38,433 nucleotides of DNA. Origin: an uncultured bacterium. Its GTDB lineage: Bacteria; Verrucomicrobiota; Kiritimatiellia; RFP12; UBA1067. Both the position numbers and the translations under genes were made by a program. This document shows, piece after piece, positions 16,022-23,311 of this stretch. The DNA lies in assembly GCA_902799955.1 (NCBI GenBank), contig CADCCQ010000018.1, positions 1-38,433 of the forward strand. The letters run 5' to 3'. Under the pieces are notes generated by a model, which searched no databases, was not told the origin of the DNA, and was given only the letters and a program-made list of their open reading frames with translations. Numbering within the stretch: the stretch's first letter is position 1; every line of letters begins with the position of its first letter.

Positions 16022-17329
16022 CTACAGGATCCCGGCGAAGAAGACGATGAGCACAAGAACCGGGATTGTCACGGCGTAGTGCCACTTCATCCAGCGCGGC
16101 ATCCCGAAGCCGCGCCCGGCGGAGACCGACGAGCGGAAGCTCTCCCATCCCCAGCCGATTCCGCCGAATGTGACGAAGGCCCCCTGCGCGAGCGCGCCGA
16201 GCGGAAGCCACACCTTGCTTACCGCGAAGTCCTCCCACGTGAGGACGCCATTGAAGAGGACGCATGGCATCGACAGCGCCGCGACGCCCGCGCCGACGAG
16301 AACCGTCGCCGTCGCCCTCCGGATTCCGGTGATGTCCATCAGCCCTGCGATGAGGCACTCGAAGACCGCGATCACCGTCGTCAGCGCGGCGAACGCGAGG
16401 AAGAGGAAGAAGAGGAATCCCCAGAACGTGCCGCCTGCCATCTGCGAGAACACCATCGGCAGCGTGGAGAATATAAGCCCCGGGCCCTCGGTGTAGGCGA
16501 CGCCGTACGCGGAGCAGGCCGGGAATACGACGAGCCCCGCGAGGATCGCGACGACGGTGTCTATGGCGATGATGACGGCCGTTTCCTTTACGAGCGAATG
16601 CTCCATCCCGACGTAGCTGCCGCATATCGTCATCGACCCGATGCCGAGCGAGAGCGTGAAGAACGCCTGGCCCATCGCGTCGAACACCGACTGCCAGGGA
16701 TGTGCCATGAAGCGCGTCCAGTCCGGCTTCAGGTAGAACGCGAGCCCGCCCTCCGCGCCGGGGAGCGTAACTGTCCGCACGGCCAGGACGCCGAGAAGGG
16801 CGAGGAGCGAGACCATCATGAACTTCGTGACGCGCTCGACGCCCTTGACGACGCCGGCGAGGCACACAAGAGACGCGGCTGCCACGGCGGCGAGCATGAA
16901 CGCGGCGGTCGTCCGCCAGTCGCCGACGAGCGCGCCGAACGCGCCCGACGGGTCGGACGGCGGCGCGGCGCGTGCGTAGTCCGTGGTGTACTTGAGGATC
17001 CATCCCGCGACGTCGGTGTAGTAGATCATCAGCACGAAGCATCCGCTGGCCAGCACGACGCCGATGCGTCCCCACCATTTCGCGGCGCGCGGCGGTGCGA
17101 GCTCCTTCAGCGCGGCGGCGAGGCTGCGGTTCGCGCCGCGGCCTATCCCCAGCTCGACCGCGAGCAGCGGGAATCCTATGACGGCGAGGAACGCGAGGTA
17201 AACGACGACGAACGCCGCGCCGCCGTTCTGCCCGACGATGTACGGGAATCGCCAGACGTTCCCCAGCCCGACGGCCGAGCCGGCCGCCAGCATAAGGAAG
17301 CCAAGCCTGCTGGAGAGCCTCTCCCTCAT
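16022..17329 (-). CDS. Neurotransmitter:sodium symporter (NSS/SNF) family transporter
   Basis: This 435-residue, strongly hydrophobic protein has the NSS TM1 signature (AAGSAVGLGNVWRFPYIVGQ and NGGAAFVVVYL) with the unwound Na-binding GLGNVWRFP segment. Later blocks such as FFTLSLGIGSMTICGSYV correspond to TM6. About 11-12 helices are expected, as in LeuT/TnaT-type bacterial symporters that import amino acids or related compounds with Na+. The ATG overlaps the stop of the upstream acyl-CoA synthetase-like gene (ATGA), so translation is coupled. The longer upstream frame is a shadow of that gene. Substrate cannot be told from the sequence. Confidence 0.9.
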   Translation of the reverse strand: MRERLSSRLGFLMLAAGSAVGLGNVWRFPYIVGQNGGAAFVVVYLAFLAVIGFPLLAVELGIGRGANRSLAAALKELAPPRAAKWWGRIGVVLASGCFVLMIYYTDVAGWILKYTTDYARAAPPSDPSGAFGALVGDWRTTAAFMLAAVAAASLVCLAGVVKGVERVTKFMMVSLLALLGVLAVRTVTLPGAEGGLAFYLKPDWTRFMAHPWQSVFDAMGQAFFTLSLGIGSMTICGSYVGMEHSLVKETAVIIAIDTVVAILAGLVVFPACSAYGVAYTEGPGLIFSTLPMVFSQMAGGTFWGFLFFLFLAFAALTTVIAVFECLIAGLMDITGIRRATATVLVGAGVAALSMPCVLFNGVLTWEDFAVSKVWLPLGALAQGAFVTFGGIGWGWESFRSSVSAGRGFGMPRWMKWHYAVTIPVLVLIVFFAGIL

Positions 17330-18819
17330 GCGTTTGTCGCCGCCGGGGGCGGCAGCTTTATCTTGCCGGACGCGGTGCGCGGGAACGGCTCGTCGCGCGT
17401 CGTGACGAGCTTGATGCGCTGGTGGACGGGAAGCGTCCGGTTGAGGAGCGCGACCTTCGCCTGGACCTCGTTCTCGGGGATCGCCGCGTAGACCTCCGCG
17501 CGCACGTCGCGGGTCGCGCCGTCGCCGGAGACGAGCGCCTCCAGTATGCCGTCGATGGCGGTGAGCTTCGCCTCCAGCTCCTCCGGCGAGACCTTCTTGC
17601 CGGACGACAGGACTATCGTCCTTGAGAGGCGCCCTGTGATCCAGACATACCCGTCTTCGTCGATGCGCCCGACGTCTCCGGTGTGGTACCAGCCGTCCGC
17701 GTCGATCGCCTTCGCCGTCGCCTCGGGCATGCCATAGTAGCCCCGCATGACGTTCGGGCCGCGCGTCAGAAGCTCGCCCTCCGGCGAGACCTTCGTCTCC
17801 ACGCCCCTTGCCGACGAAACTTTTCCGGCGCTGCATGGACGCGGCTCGTCGGACGAAACAGACATCGAGTAGCAGGCGGCGGTCTCGGTGAGGCCGTAGC
17901 CGGAAATCGTCTTCACGCCAAGCTCCGTGAGGCTGTCGTACGTCCTGCGGGTGAGCGGCGCGCCGCCCGTGAGGATCCAGTCGATGGGCTGCCCGAGCGC
18001 GGCCTCGGCGCTCGGCCCCTTTGTTTTGATTTTCGCCGCGAGGATGTCCGCCAGCGCCGGGACGAGGAACGCGAAGTTGACGCTGAACCTCTCGAACGCG
18101 TCGTAGATGCGGCGGAAGTCCGGGCACACGCCGAGCGCCACGCCCCTCGTGAGCATGGTGTACGTCGCGGCGATCCCGAACACGTGGTGGAGCGGCAGGA
18201 GCATGAGCGACCTGTCGCCCGGCTTCATCGCGAGCGCGGCGGAGGTGGACTCGACGAACGTCTCAAGCGACGAGATCGACAGTTCCACGCCGCGCGGCTC
18301 GGACGTCGTGCCGCTTGTGAAGACGATCATGGCGGTCCTGTCGACGTCGACGCTCTTGCGGTGCCAGATGCTCTTGGAGAGAAGGCCGATGGCGGCGAGC
18401 GCGGACTTGATGAAGAAGTCCGTCTTGCGCGTCCCGAATCCGCCGGTGGCGAGGGGCGGGGCCAGTGCCGCGACTTCGTGGGCCTTCTCCGCGTAGAGCG
18501 CGGAGTGCAGCAGCACCTTCGCGCCGACCGTCTTCATGCGCGCGGCGATCTCCTGCGCGGAGAGCCCCGTCTCCACCGGGATCGCGACCGCGCCCGAGAA
18601 GAGGCACGCGGCGTGCGCCACCATCCACTCGTAGGAGTTCTCTCCGAGAAGGGCGATCTTCGACGCGGGGGCGTGCTTCTCGATGATCCAGCACACCGTC
18701 GCGATGTCGTCGGTGAACCGCCGCCAGCTGACGGGCACGGACCTGTCGCCGGCGGATATGAGGAACGCCGCTTCGTCGGGGCGTTCCTTCCGGAACCTCT
18801 TGAACTCCTCGAAGATCAT
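17326..18819 (-). CDS. Acyl-CoA synthetase / AMP-forming ligase
   Basis: This 497-residue member of the ANL superfamily has the P-loop TSGTTSEPRGVELS near residues 166-180, LPLHHVFG, GYGLTETAACYS (A5-type), the TGD motif YHTGDVGRIDEDGYVWITGR, SGKKVSPEELE and the C-terminal catalytic Lys in ASGKIK. These enzymes activate a carboxylate with ATP and pass it to CoA or a carrier protein; the pattern is closest to long-chain fatty acyl-CoA synthetases (FadD-like). It is short for FadD (about 550-600) and lacks their N-terminal extension. It lies 25 bp downstream of the IMP cyclohydrolase gene and overlaps the transporter start by 3 bp. The functional link among the three is not obvious. Confidence 0.88.
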   Translation of the reverse strand: MIFEEFKRFRKERPDEAAFLISAGDRSVPVSWRRFTDDIATVCWIIEKHAPASKIALLGENSYEWMVAHAACLFSGAVAIPVETGLSAQEIAARMKTVGAKVLLHSALYAEKAHEVAALAPPLATGGFGTRKTDFFIKSALAAIGLLSKSIWHRKSVDVDRTAMIVFTSGTTSEPRGVELSISSLETFVESTSAALAMKPGDRSLMLLPLHHVFGIAATYTMLTRGVALGVCPDFRRIYDAFERFSVNFAFLVPALADILAAKIKTKGPSAEAALGQPIDWILTGGAPLTRRTYDSLTELGVKTISGYGLTETAACYSMSVSSDEPRPCSAGKVSSARGVETKVSPEGELLTRGPNVMRGYYGMPEATAKAIDADGWYHTGDVGRIDEDGYVWITGRLSRTIVLSSGKKVSPEELEAKLTAIDGILEALVSGDGATRDVRAEVYAAIPENEVQAKVALLNRTLPVHQRIKLVTTRDEPFPRTASGKIKLPPPAATNA

Positions 18820-18844
18820 CTTATGTCGGCTGCGCCCGTCCCTG

Positions 18845-19525
18845 TCAGTGGAGGGTGTACGTGCCTTCGACTTCCTCCCACGTGCGGGAGGTGAAGAACT
18901 CCGCGATGGCCGTGTCGTACTGGGCGGTGTGGGCGAAGGCCTTCTTCATCAGCTTCAGGCGCGTGTCGAAGCCGATCGTGCCGCCGTGCGATTCGAGCTC
19001 CTGCGCGATCGCGGGGTAGTCGAGGGGGTCGGTGACGGACGCGACGCGGAGGTAGTTCTTCGCGGACGCCCTGACCATGCAAGGTCCGCCGATGTCGATG
19101 TTTGTCCTCGCCATCTCCGGCGTGACGCCCTCCTTCGCGACGGTCTGCCGGAAGGGGTAGAGGTTGACGACCACCATGTCGATCGGCTTCGCGTCGAGGC
19201 GCTTCAGGTCGGCCTGGTGCGCTTCGTTGTAAGTCTCGGAGAGGAGCCCGAGGTAGATCTTGAAGTCGAGGGTCTTCACGAGGCCGCCCTGCATCTCGGG
19301 CTGGCCAGTGTAGTCAGAGACGGCCACGAGCGTGCCGTCGGCCTTGTCGCCGAGTATCTCCTTGACCTTGGCGTACGTTCCGCCCGTGGAGTATATCTTC
19401 ACGCCGGGGCATGCCTTGACGAGAGCGGGCACGAATGCCTCAAGCCCGGTCTTGTCGCTTACGCTCATCAGCACGTTCCTGACCGCCACCCGGCGGTCCG
19501 TTTCGGTTACAATGTTCAATGCCAT
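18845..19525 (-). CDS. purH: Stand-alone IMP cyclohydrolase (PurH N-terminal domain)
   Basis: This 226-residue protein matches the MGS-like IMP cyclohydrolase half of PurH: ALMSVSDKTG-like start, IYSTGGT, VSDYTGQPEMQGGLVKTLDFKI (equivalent of TGFPEMMDGRVKTLHPKI), DMVVVNLYPF, and NIDIGGPCMVRASAKN. It makes IMP from FAICAR in the last step of purine synthesis. Typical PurH is about 520 residues with a C-terminal AICAR formyltransferase; here the protein ends right after the cyclohydrolase domain with no frameshifted remainder downstream, so the formyltransferase must be encoded elsewhere. RBS AAGGAG and an extended -10 lie upstream. It is the first gene of a three-gene minus-strand operon. Confidence 0.88.
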   Translation of the reverse strand: MALNIVTETDRRVAVRNVLMSVSDKTGLEAFVPALVKACPGVKIYSTGGTYAKVKEILGDKADGTLVAVSDYTGQPEMQGGLVKTLDFKIYLGLLSETYNEAHQADLKRLDAKPIDMVVVNLYPFRQTVAKEGVTPEMARTNIDIGGPCMVRASAKNYLRVASVTDPLDYPAIAQELESHGGTIGFDTRLKLMKKAFAHTAQYDTAIAEFFTSRTWEEVEGTYTLH

Positions 19526-19572
19526 CTTGTGTTGCTCCTTGTGTCTGCGCGCCTTTGCGCCTTCTTGACAAT

Positions 19573-19581
19573 ATTATACCA
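19573..19581 (-). promoter_or_regulatory. Extended -10 of the purH operon
   Basis: Read on the minus strand: TGG-TATAAT (TATAAT complement at 19573-19578). The leader is about 40 nt and carries AAGGAG before ATG 19525. It lies about 65 bp from the divergent promoter of the GNAT gene. Confidence 0.65.
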
Positions 19582-19641
19582 CAAACCACGATGGCGGATA
19601 GCGGATTTTTGTTTTTTCGCTTTCCATTTTGGCGTCCGCTC

Positions 19642-19650
19642 TGCTATAAT
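19642..19650 (+). promoter_or_regulatory. Extended -10 of a leaderless GNAT gene
   Basis: TGC-TATAAT (TATAAT at 19645-19650) ends 7 nt before ATG 19658, so transcription should start on or next to the A of the start codon. There is no room for a Shine-Dalgarno sequence in a leader. Confidence 0.65.
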
Positions 19651-19657
19651 AGACGGC

Positions 19658-20155
19658 ATGGAAAACAAGGATAGGGAAGAAGGCGCCGTCGTGCGCCAGG
19701 CGAGGCTCTCCGACGCGGAGAAGATATTCGCGCTAATACACCTGAACCGCGACCTGCTAGTCCCGCGCTCGATGGGGAACATCGTCGAGAACATCGACAG
19801 GTTCTTCGTGGCGGTGCTGGGGTCGGACATCATCGGATGCGCGGCGTACCAGATACACCCGGAGATCGGGCGAATCGAGGCCGCGACGGTGGAGATACAG
19901 TCTGTCGCGGTGAGGCTTCCCTACAGGCGCGCAGGGACGGGAAGGGCTCTTGTCGAGGCCGTCGCCGCGCGCGCCGCGACGGTCGGCCCAAGGGAGCTGA
20001 TAGTCCTCACCTTCGCGCCGGAGTTCTTCACGGCACTCGGCTTCACCGAGATTCCGAAGACGGAGGTGATGCACAAGCTCTACACCGGGTGCATAAACTG
20101 CACCAAGCACGCCGACCCGTTCACCTGCCCGGAAATCGCGATGGTGCGGCGATGA
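19658..20155 (+). CDS. GNAT-family N-acetyltransferase (ArgA-like)
   Basis: This 165-residue protein has a GNAT fold: VRQARLSDAEKIFALI at the start, IGCAAYQIHPEIGRIEAATVEIQSVAV (strand beta4), then YRRAGTGRALVEAV, the acetyl-CoA-binding Q/RxxGxG/A motif, and FTALGFTEIPKTEVM. The arrangement resembles the short N-acetylglutamate synthase/ArgA-type GNATs, whose ends also read LGF...LP...K. A Cys pair near the end (GCINCTKHADPFTCPE) fits that group. I choose ATG 19658 rather than any earlier codon of the long open frame because the promoter leaves no upstream coding room and the domain begins here. The arginine-pathway role is inference. Confidence 0.8.
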   Translation: MENKDREEGAVVRQARLSDAEKIFALIHLNRDLLVPRSMGNIVENIDRFFVAVLGSDIIGCAAYQIHPEIGRIEAATVEIQSVAVRLPYRRAGTGRALVEAVAARAATVGPRELIVLTFAPEFFTALGFTEIPKTEVMHKLYTGCINCTKHADPFTCPEIAMVRR

Positions 20156-20257
20156 GTGGTTGTATTGCCTTGTCAGCGTGCGGCTTTGATTCGGGCAACG
20201 GTACTCCGGCGCGATAACCGGCTTCTCGCCAGTGTGTCAAACCATTTCGGAGCAATA

Positions 20258-20278
20258 TAGTCGTTAGTCACTAGTCAC
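20258..20278. repeat. Heptanucleotide tandem repeat (TAGTCAC type)
   Basis: Three consecutive 7-bp units: TAGTCGT, TAGTCAC, TAGTCAC. It ends 13 bp before an inverted-repeat element, as a longer heptamer array does at 37828. Confidence 0.75.
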
Positions 20279-20291
20279 TCGGGAATGAAGA

Positions 20292-20383
20292 GGAAACAAC
20301 ATTGACAACTGTTAAAACAACTTCTTCTTCAAGAGTGCCGCGCTGTTACGCGGCGCGAGAAAAAAGTTGTTCCGGTTGTTTCC
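20292..20383. repeat. Inverted-repeat element, copy 1
   Basis: This 92-bp element is bounded by GGAAACAAC and its complement GTTGTTTCC. Inside are AACAACTTCTT against AAGTTGTT, and a central hairpin GCCGCG/CGCGGC around a 6-base loop. It shares GAAA(A)CAACATTGACAACT, TTCAAGA, the GC hairpin, GAGAAA and the right flank ATAGA-CC with the element at 37961. It could be a non-autonomous mobile element or a structured RNA. Confidence 0.75.
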
Positions 20384-20403
20384 GATAGAACCTATAGACT
20401 TGC

Positions 20404-20471
20404 CTAGAAGCCTAGTGTTCTAGGAATCTAGCGATCTAGAAGTCTAGAAACCTAGAATTCTAGATCACTAG
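20404..20471. repeat. Nine CTAG tetramers at exact 8-bp spacing
   Basis: CTAG begins at 20404, 20412, 20420, 20428, 20436, 20444, 20452, 20460 and 20468. The bases between are variable (mostly T or C before, A or G after). CTAG is generally rare in bacterial DNA, so nine in register cannot be chance. Confidence 0.95.
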
Positions 20472-20623
20472 GGCGAGGCGAGGACGCCGAAGTCGCCCGC
20501 ATCAACCGCGAAGCACGGTTGCCTCTATCGACGCCAAGCCTCGAACCGCAAACATAGCAGCAACACCGCTGCTCGTATCAAAGCAAAGCTATGGAACGTA
20601 CCTAACCACTAAAGCGATGAACT

Positions 20624-20658
20624 TAAAAACAGGGAGCCGCGGCGGTCGCCGCGGCTCG
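20624..20658 (-). terminator. Rho-independent terminator of the glycogen-binding-domain gene
   Basis: A perfect 10-bp stem GAGCCGCGGC (20635-20644) / GCCGCGGCTC (20649-20658) with loop GGTC. On the minus strand it is followed by CTGTTTTTAA, a U-tract, about 36 bp after the stop of the gene ending at 20694. Confidence 0.8.
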
Positions 20659-20693
20659 TCCTCTGTTGCGGCGTAACGCCGCGCCCCTTGGCC

Positions 20694-21050
20694 TCACTTG
20701 ACGGTGATGACCGAGTTGAACGTGCCCTGGTCGTTCTGGACCGAGTTGACGTTCTCGGGGTCGGCGCACCAGGTTCCGTCGATGACGAACTTGTACTGGT
20801 ACTCGCCCGGAGCCAGCTTGACCGTGGCGGAATAGACGCCAGCCCTGGCCTTGTAGGCCATCTTCTTGGCGGACGGGTTCCACTGGTTGAACTCGCCGGC
20901 GACGAACACTTCCTTGCCCTTTTCGGCATGGACCGTGAACGTGACGGGCTTCGCGGCCGGCTTCTTGCTGACCCGTGCAGCGGCGGGCTTGGTCGCCTTC
21001 TTGGCGACCACTGTGGCCGTTGCGGTTTTCTTTGCTGCTTTGATCCTCAT
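20694..21050 (-). CDS. Small stand-alone glycogen-binding (CBM48/AMPK-beta-like) protein with Lys/Ala-rich tail
   Basis: This 118-residue protein has two parts. Residues 1-35 are Lys/Ala-rich (KAAKKTATATVVAKKATKPA), disordered and very basic. Residues about 36-118 form a glycogen-binding domain: VTFTVHAEKGKEVFVAGEFN, QWNPSAKKM, APGEYQYKFVIDGTWCADPE, and a final N-V strand. The W in QWNP and the W in GTW, with the K of YQYKF, are the usual sugar contacts. No enzyme domain is attached, so it may tether glycogen or a partner protein; the basic tail could bind nucleic acid or other polyanions. RBS AAGGAG precedes the ATG, and it has its own promoter and terminator. Confidence 0.85.
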   Translation of the reverse strand: MRIKAAKKTATATVVAKKATKPAAARVSKKPAAKPVTFTVHAEKGKEVFVAGEFNQWNPSAKKMAYKARAGVYSATVKLAPGEYQYKFVIDGTWCADPENVNSVQNDQGTFNSVITVK

Positions 21051-21124
21051 CTTGTTTTACTCCTTGTTGTATTTTTGCGCCCCGCCCGCCGTTTTTTTGC
21101 CTGGTGAGCAGAACACGGGCGAAT

Positions 21125-21152
21125 AGTATCTCACTTTTTTTTGAAAAGTCAA
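21125..21152 (-). promoter_or_regulatory. Promoter of the glycogen-binding-domain gene
   Basis: On the minus strand TTGACT (21147-21152) and TGA-GATACT (GATACT at 21125-21130) are 16 bp apart. It is divergent to the promoter of the ftsB-like operon, 22 bp away. Confidence 0.6.
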
Positions 21153-21171
21153 ATTTTATTTCTGATTTTTT

Positions 21172-21180
21172 TGGTATAAT
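21172..21180 (+). promoter_or_regulatory. Extended -10 of the ftsB-lgt-holA operon
   Basis: TGG-TATAAT (TATAAT at 21175-21180) ends 9 nt before ATG 21190, so the first gene is leaderless or nearly so. Upstream DNA is a run of T and A without a clear -35. Confidence 0.65.
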
Positions 21181-21189
21181 TTATAGGCA

Positions 21190-21489
21190 ATGAAAGATGA
21201 GACAAAAGACAAGATATACACGATACTCACCGTCACGCTCGTTCTGCTGGTGCTGGCGGGCGGTTTGGTGAAGGCGTCGCCGCGGTACAGCCAGTACCGC
21301 GCGCTCAAGGCGAAAGTCGCCGCAATCGAGGCGAAGGCCAGCGAAACCGCGCGCAAGACGGCGGAGCTCGTCGAGAAGCAGCGTCGCTTCCAGACGGACC
21401 GCGAGTTCGTCGAGTCGATCGCCAGGCAGAACCACAGGGTCTACCCGGGCGAACTTGTGTTCCTGTTCCCAGAGCAGGATCGCCGCTGA
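21190..21489 (+). CDS. FtsB/DivIC-like septum protein
   Basis: This 99-residue protein has a short cytoplasmic start, one membrane helix (about residues 9-29, IYTILTVTLVLLVLAGGLV), a coiled coil (about 33-70, with KAKVAAIEAKASETARKTAE), and an end that reads FVESIARQNHRVYPGELVFLF. The last block matches the ARxxxxMVxPGExVxxx ending of FtsB/DivIC proteins. These join FtsL and FtsQ/DivIB in the divisome. It begins an operon with lgt and holA, 2 bp upstream of lgt. The small size and topology fit the family well; the name is by motif only. Confidence 0.7.
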   Translation: MKDETKDKIYTILTVTLVLLVLAGGLVKASPRYSQYRALKAKVAAIEAKASETARKTAELVEKQRRFQTDREFVESIARQNHRVYPGELVFLFPEQDRR

Positions 21490-21491
21490 CC

Positions 21492-22289
21492 ATGCACTCG
21501 CAGCTGATACCGGGGCTTCCCCTCCAGACGTTCGGGCTGTGCGTCGCGGTCGGCGTATACCTCGCGTGGCTCGTCGTCGAGTGTCTGCACGGCGGCAGGG
21601 ACATAGGCAACCTCGTCGTCCTCATGGTCGTCGCCGGCCTCGTCGGCGCGCGCGCCGCGCACGTCGTCGAGTACTGGCACGAGGACGGCTTCGACAGGGA
21701 CTTCATGTCCGCCTTCGCGATATGGAAGGGCGGGCTTGTGTTCTACGGCGGGCTCCTCGCGGGCGCCGCCGCGTTCGCCGCGTGGTGCGTGAAGTGGAAG
21801 CCCGACGTCCTCGCGCTCACCGATCTCTTTTGCGTTGGCGTGCCGCTCGGACATGCGTTCGGGCGCATCGGCTGCTTTTTCCACGGTTGCTGCTGGGGAA
21901 AGGTTTCCGACTCGTTCCTCGCCGTGACCTTCCCCGCCGGGTCGCCCGTCTACTACGCGCACCCCGCAGGTGCCGGCGCGCCTAGGTCGCTCCCGGTCCT
22001 GCCGACGCAGCTCTTCGAGTCGGCGGCGCTTTTCGCGCTCTTCGCCGCGCTCTACTTCCTCTACCGCCGTCGCCGCGCGTACACCGCCGCCGCGTACTTC
22101 ACGGGCTACGGCGTCATCCGCTTCTTCATGGAGTTCCTCCGCGACGACGAGCGCCCGAGCGCGTGCGGGCTCTCCAGCGCGCAGTGGGTCTCCGTTGCCC
22201 TGCTGGCCGTGGGCGCGGTGTTCTTCGTGTGGTCCTTCAAGAGGCGCTCGCGGCAGCCCGCCGCTGCGTCCGCCGCCCCCGGAAAATGA
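21492..22289 (+). CDS. lgt: Prolipoprotein diacylglyceryl transferase
   Basis: This 265-residue membrane protein with about seven hydrophobic segments has the Lgt blocks WKGGLVFYGGLLAG, then GHAFGRIGCFFHGCCWGKV (the Lgt signature region, here with Cys-rich FFHGCC in place of the more common NFxNGE), then PTQLFES and YGVIRFFMEFLRDDER. It moves diacylglycerol from phosphatidylglycerol to the lipobox Cys of prolipoproteins; the lipoprotein at 24123 is one likely client. Its stop overlaps the holA start (ATGA), so they are translationally coupled. Confidence 0.9.
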   Translation: MHSQLIPGLPLQTFGLCVAVGVYLAWLVVECLHGGRDIGNLVVLMVVAGLVGARAAHVVEYWHEDGFDRDFMSAFAIWKGGLVFYGGLLAGAAAFAAWCVKWKPDVLALTDLFCVGVPLGHAFGRIGCFFHGCCWGKVSDSFLAVTFPAGSPVYYAHPAGAGAPRSLPVLPTQLFESAALFALFAALYFLYRRRRAYTAAAYFTGYGVIRFFMEFLRDDERPSACGLSSAQWVSVALLAVGAVFFVWSFKRRSRQPAAASAAPGK

Positions 22290-23311
22290 ACCGCATCCGC
22301 CTCATAGTCGGCGAGGACGACTTCCTCGTGTCGGAGGCCGCCAAGCGATTCATCGGCGAGACGGCCTCCGTCGAGGTCGTGGATTCCATCAGCTCAACGA
22401 ACGCCGACCTGCAGATGCGCGACCTCGCCGCCGTCGCGGAGAGTGTCGCCACGCCGCCGTTCCTCGACCCCTCGAAGGCGACGTGGTGGAAGAACGTCGG
22501 CTTTCTCCCGCAGGGAGGGAACAAGGGGCCGTCCGAGGACGTCAAGAAGGCTCTTGAGGCCTTCGCGGCGAAACTCGCATCGTCGCCGCTCCCGGACAAC
22601 CAGCTCTTCGTCATCACCGCCCCAAGGCTGCTCGCGACGTCCGTCTTCGCGAAGAAGATGAAGACCGTCGCCGAGGTCGTCGTGTTCTCCGAGGGGAAGC
22701 CCTGGGAGAAAAACGCCGCAGCCGCCGCGCGCGCCGTGGACGCCGCCGCGGAGCTGGGGCTCAGGTTCGAGGGCGGCGCGGTGGACGCCTTTGTCGCGCG
22801 TGTCGGCTCCGACGCCCGCTCCATCTTCTCCGAGGTCGCTAAGCTCCGCGACTACATCGAGCCGGGCGCGAAGACCATAACGAACGCCGACGTCGCCGCC
22901 GTCTCCTCCCCGGGCGTCGGGTGCGAGCCCGAGATCTGGACCGTCACCGACGCGCTCGGCGAACGCAGCGCCGCGAGGGCGCTTTCCGCCTTGGCGCCGT
23001 TCGAGCGCGAGAGCGGCTTCGCCGTCCTCGCGACCACCGTCATAGAGAAGTTCTTTCGGACGCTCGCCGTTATGAAGGACGCGCAGGAGCACGGCGCACT
23101 TGAAGACGCGACGAAGGGCATGTCGCCGTTCGCGGCGCGGAAGAACACAGGCTTTCTGCGCAACTGGACGCTCACCGAGCTTCGCCGTGCGAGGGCGGAT
23201 TTCGTCGCGCTCCGTGAGCGTGCGGTCACGTCGACGGACGGCATGGACTCGCTTGTCGTCGCGGCGGTGGCGCGCGCGTGCCGCCGTCCGGGGGAGGGAG
23301 GCCGGCGGTGA
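22286..23311 (+). CDS. holA: DNA polymerase III delta subunit
   Basis: This 341-residue protein starts with NRIRLIVGEDDFLVSEAAKR, the typical beginning of delta (L..G.D.fL...a). It has LFVITAPRLLATSVFAKKMK in the first domain, a middle helical region VDAFVARVGSDARSIFSEVAKLRDYI (the LxxE..KL pattern), and a C-terminal collar domain. Delta opens the beta clamp within the clamp loader. Length is as expected. It is tied to lgt by a 4-bp overlap and to the HTH-EIIA gene by GTGA. Confidence 0.85.
   Translation: MNRIRLIVGEDDFLVSEAAKRFIGETASVEVVDSISSTNADLQMRDLAAVAESVATPPFLDPSKATWWKNVGFLPQGGNKGPSEDVKKALEAFAAKLASSPLPDNQLFVITAPRLLATSVFAKKMKTVAEVVVFSEGKPWEKNAAAAARAVDAAAELGLRFEGGAVDAFVARVGSDARSIFSEVAKLRDYIEPGAKTITNADVAAVSSPGVGCEPEIWTVTDALGERSAARALSALAPFERESGFAVLATTVIEKFFRTLAVMKDAQEHGALEDATKGMSPFAARKNTGFLRNWTLTELRRARADFVALRERAVTSTDGMDSLVVAAVARACRRPGEGGRR

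Larger units (their letters stand above)
20156..20693. other. 538-bp intergenic region rich in repeats
   Basis: No gene is supported. From left to right it holds three TAGTC-type heptamers (20258-20278), an inverted-repeat element (20292-20383), the CTAG array (20404-20471), about 150 bp of mixed sequence (20474-20623) that I cannot assign, and a minus-strand terminator (20624-20658). A frame from about 20483 could be a decayed gene piece (AEVARINREARLPLS) but has no start. Confidence 0.7.

Noticed and set aside
16001..17491. 496-codon plus-strand frame opposite the NSS transporter
   Set aside because: Its composition is extremely Arg/Glu-rich, as expected from the complement of a GC-rich hydrophobic gene; the minus strand carries the transporter signature.
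20302..20307. TTGACA inside the inverted-repeat elements as a -35 box
   Set aside because: No -10 box lies 15-19 bp downstream in either copy, so promoter function is not supported.
20404..20471. CRISPR array
   Set aside because: The period is 8 bp with a 4-bp conserved core, far below repeat-spacer sizes, and no cas genes are nearby.
20474..20623. tRNA, tmRNA or other known small RNA
   Set aside because: No cloverleaf, no T-loop GTTCGA context with proper pairing and no CCA end could be fitted on either strand.
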